Assembly: GCA_900753135.1 (NCBI GenBank)
Contig: CAADXZ010000187.1
Location: 1-13,473 of the forward strand
Origin: Clostridia bacterium
GTDB lineage: Bacteria > Bacillota > Clostridia > TANB77 > UBA1234
Direction: 5' to 3'
Length of the DNA stretch: 13,473 nucleotides
Shown piece after piece: positions 7,506 to 13,473 of the stretch. Under the pieces are notes generated by a model, which worked only from the letters and a program-made list of their open reading frames with translations, did not search any database and was not told the DNA's origin. How positions within the stretch are numbered: position 1 is the first letter of the stretch; the number at the start of each line of letters is the position of its first letter. The position numbers and the translations under genes were made by a program.

Positions 7506-9202
7506 TATTCTTCTCCTTTATTTTCATCACTTAAAGCTTTTCTTAACTTTACTAATGCAACTTTTGCTTCTGCTGTTGTTTCACCAAGTAATGAAGCAAT
7601 TTCTTGTGCAACTCTCATTTGTTTTTTTATAACATCATCAGTTGCAGCAACAGTCTCTAATTTTACTTCTTTTAATTTTTCATCATAATTTACTGCTTCT
7701 GTTATATCTTTCATAATTGCAAACATCATGTTATGATTCTTCATATAACTTATTGATAACTCAACATAGCAATTTGTTTTTTCTATTTTGATTTGTTTTG
7801 AATATACATTTTTCTGTTTTGCGAGAGCTTCAACAAAATCAACACTATCATTTATATAATCTAGAACACACGCATTTTTAGGTTTAAAACCTTTTATTCC
7901 AAGTAAAGATTTTGCTTTACCATTTATATCAATTATATTAAAGTCTTTATCAATAACTACAATTCCATTTGGACTATTTTGTATAATTTCATATGACATA
8001 TTTTCAGCTCTCTCACGCATATATGGCAAACACATTTCTACGTCAGCATATCCATTTAATACAGCCCAAGCCTTTTCTCTACATGTTGAATAACCACACG
8101 CACCGCAGTTAAGTTCATCTTCTTTTGTAAATTTGCCTGTCTTTGCCAACACTTCTTTTATTTGTTCTTCAGTAGGTTCAATAGAATGAAGTTTTTCCTC
8201 TCTATACTCATGTGATATATCAACTTCTTCATCTTTTACATTCGTAGCATTGTTAGTCAACGAATTATTTCTTACATAGTTACGAATTTTTGAATTTGCT
8301 ATAATTGCAGTATTATCTTTATTTAAACTACATGGACCATTTATACAAGATGATTGACAAATATTAAGTTCAAGAAAAACATTTTCTAGATTATCAATTT
8401 CTGCAAGCGTTTCTTTGCATCTTTCCGCTCCATCTATTGCAATATATTCATATCCGTCTGCCAATTTTTTAAATGACTTTATTACACCTCTACTTATAGG
8501 GAAAAATCTTGCTTTATTCCAAGTCACTTCATCTTTGCCTTCAAACTCTTTAATATCTACTTTTTCTTCTTCAAAAAGTTTCAATAAATCTTCAAAAGTA
8601 AGTACTCCGTCAACTAAGCCAGATTCCTTTAACTCCTTTTTCTTAGCGATACAAGGACCTATAAAAACAATCTTATAATCTGGATTTTCTTTCTTCAAAA
8701 TTTTTGCATGTGCTATTGCAGGAGAATCAACTGGTGCTAAATATTTTAATGCGTTAGGATAGTATAAACTAATCATATTATTAACTGCAGGACAACAAGA
8801 AGTAATAAAGTTTTTATACTTCTTTTCTTTTAACAACTCCTCGTATTTGTTAACCACCATTTCGGCTCCTCTTGCTGTTTCTTCTGCATATTCAAATCCA
8901 ACTTGTTTAAGGGCCTCACAAAGACTTTCAAATCCACTTACATTAAAGCTAGATATAAAAGAAGGTGCAACACTAGCAACAACTTTATTATTCTTTAATA
9001 ATTCCTTAACATCTTCAAGTTCGCTATGAACTTTTTTTGCATTTTGTGGACAAATTAAAGTGCATCTTCCACAAAGAATACACCTGTCTTCAATAATTTT
9101 TGCCTGATTTTCTTCTATTCTAATAGCTTTAACAGGGCAGTTTTTCAAGCACTTGTAACAATTTTTACATTTTGCTTCTTTAAACTCTAAATACTTTAAC
9201 AT
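7505..9202 (-). CDS. PAS-domain sensory [FeFe] hydrogenase (group C type)
   Basis: A 565-residue multidomain protein. In order it has two [4Fe-4S] ferredoxin motifs (C12/15/18/22 and C41/44/47/51) and an H-cluster domain (about 75-300). L1 is TSCCPAV (C136, C137), L2 is GPCIAKKKE (C184) and L3 is CQSSCINGP (C282, C286). A CGACGYSTC iron-sulfur motif follows (C366, C369, C374, with C391), then a PAS domain at about 400-505 and a short helical tail rich in Lys and Ala. This is the layout of putative H2-sensing hydrogenases (HydS, HfsB). L3 lacks the usual MACxGGC and L2 lacks the Met, as in sensory types. The phosphatase encoded directly after it is the probable signalling partner, suggesting group C3. 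It lies 15 bp behind the ferredoxin gene with a modest AAAGGG site. H2 sensing is inferred, not shown. Confidence 0.93.
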   Translation of the reverse strand: MLKYLEFKEAKCKNCYKCLKNCPVKAIRIEENQAKIIEDRCILCGRCTLICPQNAKKVHSELEDVKELLKNNKVVASVAPSFISSFNVSGFESLCEALKQVGFEYAEETARGAEMVVNKYEELLKEKKYKNFITSCCPAVNNMISLYYPNALKYLAPVDSPAIAHAKILKKENPDYKIVFIGPCIAKKKELKESGLVDGVLTFEDLLKLFEEEKVDIKEFEGKDEVTWNKARFFPISRGVIKSFKKLADGYEYIAIDGAERCKETLAEIDNLENVFLELNICQSSCINGPCSLNKDNTAIIANSKIRNYVRNNSLTNNATNVKDEEVDISHEYREEKLHSIEPTEEQIKEVLAKTGKFTKEDELNCGACGYSTCREKAWAVLNGYADVEMCLPYMRERAENMSYEIIQNSPNGIVVIDKDFNIIDINGKAKSLLGIKGFKPKNACVLDYINDSVDFVEALAKQKNVYSKQIKIEKTNCYVELSISYMKNHNMMFAIMKDITEAVNYDEKLKEVKLETVAATDDVIKKQMRVAQEIASLLGETTAEAKVALVKLRKALSDENKGEE

Positions 9203-9217
9203 ATTAAAACCCTTTCT

Positions 9218-9460
9218 TTAAATTTTTGTAACTATTTGCTCATTGAAAACACTTTCAACATTTTCAGGATTAACATTTTGCAAAGGTTCTCCATCTACCA
9301 ACATTGATACACCTTCTGAACAATGTCCTAAGCAAAAACTTGCTTTTAATTCAATCTTGTCTTCAAGCTTTTTTTCCTCTATCATAGATTTTAATTTTTG
9401 AATAACATCATAAGACCCTTTCAAATGACATGAACTTCCAACACATACGTTTATTACCAT
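9218..9460 (-). CDS. Thioredoxin-like [2Fe-2S] ferredoxin
   Basis: An 80-residue protein of the thioredoxin-like [2Fe-2S] ferredoxin family, related to the 24-kDa (NuoE/HydC-type) subunit but reduced to the cluster domain. The four cluster cysteines are C6, C11, C43 and C47, spaced CxxxxC and CxxxC as in the family; VGSSCHLKGS and CLGHCSEGV are typical surroundings. It is much shorter than full NuoE (about 160 residues) because the N-terminal helical part is absent, which is usual for the small version found in hydrogenase operons. It starts 3 bp after the rex stop with a GGAG site and precedes the sensory hydrogenase by 15 bp. It probably passes electrons to or from one of the two hydrogenases. 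No NADH-binding flavoprotein partner is encoded here. Confidence 0.9.
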   Translation of the reverse strand: MVINVCVGSSCHLKGSYDVIQKLKSMIEEKKLEDKIELKASFCLGHCSEGVSMLVDGEPLQNVNPENVESVFNEQIVTKI

Positions 9461-9463
9461 AAA

Positions 9464-10087
9464 TTACACTCCTTTTTCTTTTAATAGATTTAATAATACA
9501 AGTAATGAAGCTGATAAGTCTTCATTCTTTACAATCACATCTTTATTTACTCTTAACCTTATCGGTGCAAAATTCCAAATTGCCTTAACTCCCGAACGAA
9601 TCATCATATCACACACATCCTGTGCAGATTCTTTTGGAACTGTTATTATTCCAATATGTATATTCATTCTTCTTATTAAATCTTCCATTTTATTTATATT
9701 AAAAATTTTTTTATTATCACATTTTGCTTTATCATTATCAAAAGCCATTAAAATATTTATGCTTTTATCAAAGCCATTATAATTCATTAAAGCTGATCCC
9801 AATTTTCCAGCACCAACAACAATCGCATCAGTTATGTTATTAATGTTGAGAAAATCTTCTAAATCATAAATAAGTTCATCAATATTAAAACCAACGCCCG
9901 GCTTGCCATTACTTTTACTTACTAAAGCTAAATCTTTTCTAACTTGGATCGGATTAAGATCTAAATCGTTTGCAAGTACTGTTGAAGAAATGTTGGTAAT
10001 ACCATTTTCTTTTTTATCTTTTAGATTTCTTAGATAACCCGGAAGTCTTCTAAGACTTGCCTCTGAAATATGAATATTTTCTTCCAT
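9464..10087 (-). CDS. rex: Redox-sensing transcriptional repressor Rex
   Basis: A 207-residue Rex repressor, full length for the family. Residues 1-80 are the winged-helix DNA-binding domain, with RRLPGYLRNL (13-22), ISST (33-36) and QVRKDLALVSKSNGKPGVGF (48-67). The remainder is a Rossmann NAD(H)-binding domain with VGAGKLGSAL (91-100) and AFDNDK (115-120), ending in a helix used for dimer domain swapping. Rex releases DNA when NADH/NAD+ rises, which derepresses fermentative genes. A GTG at 10093 is in frame but overlaps the AGGAGG at 10093-10098, so the ATG at 10087, 5 nt after that site, is the better start. It heads the run of genes ending at yfcE and probably represses its own promoter together with the hydrogenases and adhE. 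Identity is certain; the exact targets are inferred. Confidence 0.97.
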   Translation of the reverse strand: MEENIHISEASLRRLPGYLRNLKDKKENGITNISSTVLANDLDLNPIQVRKDLALVSKSNGKPGVGFNIDELIYDLEDFLNINNITDAIVVGAGKLGSALMNYNGFDKSINILMAFDNDKAKCDNKKIFNINKMEDLIRRMNIHIGIITVPKESAQDVCDMMIRSGVKAIWNFAPIRLRVNKDVIVKNEDLSASLLVLLNLLKEKGV

Positions 10088-10092
10088 AAGCA

Positions 10093-10098
10093 CCTCCT
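10093..10098 (-). promoter_or_regulatory. Ribosome binding site that fixes the rex start
   Basis: A perfect AGGAGG on the minus strand sits 5 nt before the ATG at 10087. It overlaps the alternative in-frame GTG at 10093, which therefore cannot use it. It lies directly after the right arm of a small inverted repeat in the leader. Confidence 0.85.
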
Positions 10099-10115
10099 CG
10101 ATATTTTTTTATCGA
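10098..10115 (-). promoter_or_regulatory. Inverted repeat at the 5' end of the rex operon mRNA
   Basis: TCGATA and TATCGA are separated by six A residues on the minus strand, directly before the AGGAGG of rex. If transcription starts 6-8 nt after the -10 at 10120-10125, nearly the whole repeat would form a hairpin at the extreme 5' end of the message. It could stabilise the mRNA, tune ribosome access, or be a DNA operator. The repeat is plain in the sequence; function is inferred. Confidence 0.45.
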
Positions 10116-10129
10116 TTAAATCTTAACAT
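10112..10129 (-). promoter_or_regulatory. Candidate Rex operator overlapping the rex -10 box
   Basis: On the minus strand, ATGTTAAGATTTAATCGA can be aligned to the clostridial Rex consensus TTGTTAA-N4-TTAACAA. By my count the left half matches 6 of 7 and the right half 4 of 7. The element covers the -10 box exactly, where a repressor would block transcription, and Rex autoregulation is common. The match is imperfect in an AT-rich region, so this is only a candidate. Confidence 0.35.
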
Positions 10130-10148
10130 ACTAAAAAATCATTTTCAA
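10120..10148 (-). promoter_or_regulatory. Sigma-A-like promoter of the rex-hydrogenase-adhE operon
   Basis: On the minus strand, -35 TTGAAA (10143-10148), a 17-nt spacer and -10 TAAGAT (10120-10125) lie 33 bp before the rex start codon. The upstream flank is very AT-rich with several A and T tracts. This is the best promoter I found before rex, and no other gene boundary down to 971 leaves room for a comparable one. Confidence 0.65.
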
Positions 10149-10318
10149 CACATTTTGAGTAAATTCGACTAAAAAATTCTGGAAAAATTGTAAATATTTT
10201 TATACGAAATTTTTTGTTTGAAATAAATAGAATCTATTAGATAAATTAAATATTTTTATATAATCTTAAAGAAAATCAATACATAAAAGGTTGCAAATTT
10301 GTTACTTTCCTATTGCAT

Positions 10319-10351
10319 AAAAAAAGTGGAGAAAAAATCTCCACTTTTTTT
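10319..10351 (-). terminator. Strong intrinsic terminator of the 67-residue gene
   Basis: A perfect 14-bp inverted repeat (10319-10332 with 10338-10351, core AGTGGAGA / TCTCCACT) is flanked by A and T runs, giving a U tract whichever strand is transcribed. It lies 9 bp past the stop codon at 10361. It ends the small gene and insulates the rex operon promoter from transcription coming from the right. Confidence 0.93.
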
Positions 10352-10360
10352 GGTTACACT

Positions 10361-10564
10361 TTAGCAATCTCTGCCAATAGTGTACTCATACACAGCACGT
10401 TCACCAGTCCTAGGGTGAATGTACGGTGCTCGACACGGTTCACCGCGATAAGGATCAATTCCCTTTTTGCGAAGCATTCCAGGCGTCATAGCCCGAATTT
10501 CTTCAAACTTTGACAAAACCTGAGCCTCAACAGATACAGAATTGTTTTCACTAAGTTTAGCCAT
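10361..10564 (-). CDS. 67-residue orphan protein, unknown function
   Basis: I do not recognise this protein. It is 67 residues, without signal peptide or membrane segment. It has an acidic-polar N-terminal half likely to form a helix (about 10-33) and a basic, proline- and glycine-rich second half around GIDPYRGEPCRAPYIHPRTG (35-54). It ends in GRDC, and its only cysteines are C44 and the last residue, C67. It is likely a real gene: AGGAGG lies 8 nt before the ATG, a good promoter lies upstream and a strong terminator follows. A sampled 60-base line is about 52% GC, and arginine is encoded by CGG, CGC, CGA, CGT and AGG, whereas the neighbours are AT-rich. That contrast suggests acquisition or an unusual expression class. 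It is monocistronic, between the FAD dehydrogenase and the rex operon. Confidence 0.75.
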   Translation of the reverse strand: MAKLSENNSVSVEAQVLSKFEEIRAMTPGMLRKKGIDPYRGEPCRAPYIHPRTGERAVYEYTIGRDC

Positions 10565-10600
10565 GTCAGAAACCTCCTAAAAAGTATTTGGTACGCTTAT

Positions 10601-10629
10601 ATAATAACATACTTTACATAATTTTTCAA
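10601..10629 (-). promoter_or_regulatory. Sigma-A-like promoter of the 67-residue gene
   Basis: On the minus strand, -35 TTGAAA (10624-10629), a 17-nt spacer and -10 TATTAT (10601-10606) lie about 37 bp before the ATG at 10564. With AGGAGG at 10573-10578 and the terminator at 10319-10351, it makes a complete single-gene unit. Confidence 0.7.
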
Positions 10630-10691
10630 GTTCTGTTTTTCTTATTCGCTTAGCAGCGCAAGCGTATCCCTATTTATGCTTGTTCAATGCC

Positions 10692-12158
10692 TTACATTTT
10701 CGAAAAAATTCTTGCTAATTGCACACCAGAACATGAAGCCATCATAAGTCCTGTTGTAAGTCCACCACCATCGCCTATAGAATATAAATTCTTAATACTT
10801 GTTTGGAATGTTTCATCTAGTATTAAACCATTACTATAAAATTTAATTTCTGGACCATATAACAAATTTGCTGGGTCAGCAAATCCTTCAACAAATTTAT
10901 CCATTGCTTTAATAAACTGTAATATATCAGTCATTGTTCTATATCCTAATGCATATGTAATATCTCCTGCTACTGCAGTTTTTAAAGTTGGAACAACTTT
11001 ATTACGTTTTAATTCTTCATCCCAAGTTCTTTTTCCTCTAAATATATCTCCGAGTCTTTGAACTACAATGTTTCCAGCACCAATTTCATTTAAGTTTTTT
11101 GCAACATTCATACCATAATCAATAGGTTTATTAAATGGATAATTAAAATTGTGTGATACAAGAATTGCAAGATTTGTATTTGTACTTTTCTTTTCTTTGT
11201 ATGAGTGACCATTTACTAATGTTAAATTATCATCATACACTTCTGTCGCCACAAATCCACTAGGATTTTGACAAAACGTTCTTACCTTATCCTTAAAAGG
11301 TCCTGGTCTACCAATTACTTTTCCTTCATACATATATTTGTTTATATCTTTCATTATTTCATCAGGTAATTCATATCTGATACCAATATCTACTGGACCT
11401 GTTTTTTGTTCTATTCCATGTAATTCACACATCTTTGTAAGCCAAGCTGCACCCTTTCTTCCAACGCCTAGTACAACCTTGTCTGCATAGATTTTTTCAG
11501 AAGCATATTCATCATCAAAAGCATGTGCAGAAGGTTTTACTTCAACACCTTTTATTTCATTGTTTTCAATAATCAAGTCGTGCACTGTTGTTTCAAACTT
11601 TATTTCTACGCCATGGTCTAATAGATATTTTTCAATTTTTGCATATAACTCGTGTGCCTTTTCTGTTCCTAGATGTCTAATTGGAATATCAATTAAATCT
11701 AAATCTTCTTTCTTAGCCTTTGCTTGTAATTTCTTTATTTCTTCTCTATACTCCATTCCTTCAAGCTTAGGATCAGCACCAAAATCTAAGTATATTTTAT
11801 CTGTATAATCTAACAATTTTCTTATCTCATCAGGAGTCAAATATTTTTTTATATAACTTCCGCTATTTCCACCCAAGTAAATATTATCGTCATTCTCATT
11901 ATATAACGAAAGATGATACGACAATAACTTACCATCAGAAAACGCACCTGCACCTGAAAAGCCACTTGTTATGTTGCAAAATGGTTTGCATTTCATACAC
12001 TTGTTAGTCTTTTCAATAGGACACATCCTGTTTTCAACTTTCTTTCCTTGCTCAACTATTAACACTTTTTTGTTTGAATTTAACTTTATTAATTCATAAG
12101 CAAGGAACACACCACTAGGACCAGCACCAATAATCACAATGTCATACTTATTACTCAT
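10692..12158 (-). CDS. FAD-dependent dehydrogenase (COG2509-like)
   Basis: A 488-residue cytosolic flavoprotein. The N-terminus carries the dinucleotide-binding motif IIGAGPSG (9-16), followed by VEQG (35-38), and the C-terminus has the second FAD motif GDGGGLTTGLMMASCSG (462-478). Between the first strand and the GAGAFSDGKL stretch (69-78) lie four cysteines, C46, C54, C57 and C61, spaced for a possible metal or iron-sulfur site. This fits the uncharacterised FAD-dependent dehydrogenase family COG2509, whose substrate is unknown to me. The ATG at 12158 was chosen over one at 12182 because AGGAGG (12167-12172) lies 8 nt before it and the FAD motif then sits at the usual distance. It has its own promoter and is not part of the rex operon. 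No clear terminator follows, only a weak 5-bp GC hairpin near 10645-10665. Confidence 0.88.
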   Translation of the reverse strand: MSNKYDIVIIGAGPSGVFLAYELIKLNSNKKVLIVEQGKKVENRMCPIEKTNKCMKCKPFCNITSGFSGAGAFSDGKLLSYHLSLYNENDDNIYLGGNSGSYIKKYLTPDEIRKLLDYTDKIYLDFGADPKLEGMEYREEIKKLQAKAKKEDLDLIDIPIRHLGTEKAHELYAKIEKYLLDHGVEIKFETTVHDLIIENNEIKGVEVKPSAHAFDDEYASEKIYADKVVLGVGRKGAAWLTKMCELHGIEQKTGPVDIGIRYELPDEIMKDINKYMYEGKVIGRPGPFKDKVRTFCQNPSGFVATEVYDDNLTLVNGHSYKEKKSTNTNLAILVSHNFNYPFNKPIDYGMNVAKNLNEIGAGNIVVQRLGDIFRGKRTWDEELKRNKVVPTLKTAVAGDITYALGYRTMTDILQFIKAMDKFVEGFADPANLLYGPEIKFYSNGLILDETFQTSIKNLYSIGDGGGLTTGLMMASCSGVQLARIFSKM

Positions 12159-12189
12159 TATACATTCCTCCTTTTCAAACACACTTTAC

Positions 12190-12218
12190 ATTTTATTAGA
12201 TATACTACTAATTTGCAA
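12190..12218 (-). promoter_or_regulatory. Candidate promoter of the FAD dehydrogenase gene
   Basis: On the minus strand, -35 TTGCAA (12213-12218), a 17-nt spacer and -10 TAAAAT (12190-12195) lie about 32 bp before the ATG at 12158. Both boxes are one or two bases off consensus in an AT-rich stretch, so the assignment is moderate. No operator repeat was recognised beside it. Confidence 0.5.
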
Positions 12219-12315
12219 GTGAAAATACTATGAACACATTTGTGATTTTTTTGACTTTAAAAAGACTTTTTCAGACATACACACAAAGAAAATTATAGTG
12301 CAAAATCAATGTTTT

Positions 12316-12342
12316 AAGGGCAGGAAATATATTCCTACCCTT
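12316..12342 (-). terminator. Hairpin after spoIVB, probable terminator without a U tract
   Basis: An 11-bp inverted repeat (12316-12326 with 12332-12342, core AAGGG.AGGAA) encloses a 5-nt loop. The single mismatch is C/A on the plus strand but a U-G wobble on the minus strand, so it folds better in the RNA leaving spoIVB. It is followed by AAAACATTG rather than a run of T, so termination efficiency is uncertain. Confidence 0.5.
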
Positions 12343-12398
12343 TCAAATAATTATTATTCAAATTAGTCTTATTTTAAGAATCATCAGTATTTAAGCTT

Positions 12399-13473
12399 TT
12401 ATGTTGTTAATTCTTTTATCATTGTTTCCGCAAATATTGCATATCCTTTAGTAGGATCTGATAAATAAACATGTGTTATCGCCCCAATTAATCTTCCATC
12501 CTGTATTATAGGACTACCGCTCATTCCTTGTATTATTCCACCCGTTTTTTCTAAAAGATTCTCATCTGTAACTTTAATTATCATACCTTTAGATGAAACA
12601 TTTGGATTATCTGCTATTTTTACAATTTCTATTTCATATTCTTTTGGAATATTATCATCATCAACTGTACATACAACAATTGCTTTTCCAAGTTTTATCT
12701 CATTCTTTGATGCTACTAGTACCTCATCTCTTCCTCTAAAATGTTCACTATCTCCTGAAAATATGCCATATATTCCATTAACATTATTCTTTTTTATTGA
12801 ACCAATTTCTTTCTTTTCATTTAGTAATCCCTTTATTTCACCTGGTGCATTTTTAGTGCCTTTTGTTACTTCCATTACTGAAGCAATATTTAATGTTCCT
12901 GTATCCACATCAATTAATTCTTTCAAGTCATAATCAGATATACCATGTCCTAAAGCACCGTATGCATTATTATTTTCATCATAAAATGTTAATGTTCCAA
13001 CTCCCATTGCGCCATCTCTAACCCATAAACCTAACCTCTTCATTCCATCATCAAAACATTTTATTGGTGCCATTGTTTCTATAAGCGTATTACCATCTTT
13101 TTCGTATTCAACAACAACCTCATTATCTTCAGACATATTAACAACTTCTACTAGTTCTTTAATTGTTTCCACTGGGATATTGTTAATCTTCATTATTTTA
13201 TCTCCTCGTCCAATATTACTACTTAAATATGGTTCATACCAATTTCCATCTATGCCTTGAACTGGTGATTCGCCTATTACTAATACTCCTTTTGAATACA
13301 ATCTTATTCCTATTGTATCGCCACCTATTTTAACACTCGTAGCAGGTAAAACACTAACGCTAATATCTTTCTTCATAATTCCACCAAATGCAGATAATGT
13401 AAGCTTATTATTGCCCACACGATTGCTCTTCACTTTCGTAATTCTATTAAAAAAAGATTCTTGATCTGAAATA
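12399..13473 (-). CDS. spoIVB: SpoIVB sporulation serine peptidase (S55), 5' end outside window
   Basis: The last 357 codons of spoIVB. The frame stays open to the window edge, so the apparent GTG at 13433 is internal and the N-terminal membrane anchor is missing; B. subtilis SpoIVB has about 426 residues. Visible parts are a PDZ region (from the VLVIGESPVQG stretch to VVVEYEKDG) and the S55 peptidase domain. The latter carries the catalytic His motif GALGHGISD and catalytic Ser motif GIIQGMSGSPII. The C-terminal stretch IGAITHVYLSDPTKGYAI closely follows the Bacillus protein. SpoIVB is made in the forespore, secreted into the intermembrane space, and cleaves SpoIVFA to trigger pro-sigma-K processing in the mother cell. 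This is good evidence for an endospore former. In many Firmicutes spo0A follows directly; here the next gene is the FAD dehydrogenase. Confidence 0.96.
   Translation of the reverse strand, partial: ISDQESFFNRITKVKSNRVGNNKLTLSAFGGIMKKDISVSVLPATSVKIGGDTIGIRLYSKGVLVIGESPVQGIDGNWYEPYLSSNIGRGDKIMKINNIPVETIKELVEVVNMSEDNEVVVEYEKDGNTLIETMAPIKCFDDGMKRLGLWVRDGAMGVGTLTFYDENNNAYGALGHGISDYDLKELIDVDTGTLNIASVMEVTKGTKNAPGEIKGLLNEKKEIGSIKKNNVNGIYGIFSGDSEHFRGRDEVLVASKNEIKLGKAIVVCTVDDDNIPKEYEIEIVKIADNPNVSSKGMIIKVTDENLLEKTGGIIQGMSGSPIIQDGRLIGAITHVYLSDPTKGYAIFAETMIKELTT

Noticed and set aside
8415..9029. Plus-strand open frames inside the PAS hydrogenase gene
   Set aside because: They are antisense to conserved cysteine motifs, with low-complexity serine-rich translations.
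10200..10318. Riboswitch or extra promoter upstream of rex
   Set aside because: The stretch is very AT-rich, I found no well-spaced -35/-10 pair and no conserved riboswitch core, and the promoter at 10120-10148 lies downstream of it.
10635..10675. GC-rich inverted repeat (CGCTT / AAGCG) after the FAD dehydrogenase
   Set aside because: The stem is only 5 bp with an 8-nt loop and no T run on the minus strand, too weak to call a terminator.
12241..12290. Tandem GACTTT repeats between spoIVB and the FAD gene
   Set aside because: Two short copies in AT-rich DNA without regular spacing to a promoter; not enough for an operator.
1..13473. CRISPR array, tRNA, rRNA, insertion sequence or prophage
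   Set aside because: No regular repeat-spacer pattern, RNA gene core, transposase or phage gene was seen on either strand.

Overview
The window looks like a piece of a chromosome from an anaerobic, fermentative, endospore-forming Firmicute of class Clostridia, probably a gut-type lineage. The DNA is AT-rich, with AGGAGG-type ribosome binding sites and sigma-A-like promoters. The gene set (SpoIVB protease, Rex repressor, two [FeFe] hydrogenases, bifunctional AdhE) fits that group. Species cannot be named from the sequence alone. All recognised genes lie on the minus strand, so the window is best read from right to left.

Right edge (12399-13473): the 3' part of spoIVB, the sporulation signalling protease, cut by the window end and followed by a strong hairpin. 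Next (10692-12158) is a monocistronic FAD-dependent dehydrogenase with a four-cysteine motif and its own promoter. Then comes a 67-residue orphan gene (10361-10564) with its own promoter, ribosome binding site and strong intrinsic terminator. Its base composition is clearly more GC-rich than that of the metabolic genes.

Centre (971-10087): a tightly packed, probably single transcript. The order is rex, a thioredoxin-like [2Fe-2S] ferredoxin, a PAS-bearing sensory-type [FeFe] hydrogenase, a SpoIIE/PP2C-type phosphatase, a second [FeFe] hydrogenase, adhE, a small kinase-like (APH fold) protein and a YfcE-type phosphodiesterase. Gaps are -8 to +33 bp and several stop/start codons overlap (TAATG). 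The ferredoxin-to-second-hydrogenase block resembles the hfs locus of Thermoanaerobacterium and the phosphatase-linked (group C3) plus group B hydrogenase pairing of Clostridia. With Rex as the NADH/NAD+ sensor at the head and AdhE behind, the operon couples two ways of disposing of electrons, H2 and ethanol, to one redox switch. The sensory hydrogenase and phosphatase could add an H2- or ferredoxin-dependent signal. The promoter before rex overlaps an imperfect Rex-operator-like repeat.

Left edge (1-953): a monocistronic secreted protein with three bacterial SH3 repeats (180-887), a perfect-consensus sigma-A promoter and a strong terminator, again compositionally unlike the metabolic genes. 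Positions 1-136 show no gene I can support. No tRNA, rRNA, CRISPR array, insertion sequence or prophage gene was seen. No stretch longer than 300 bases lacks a gene.
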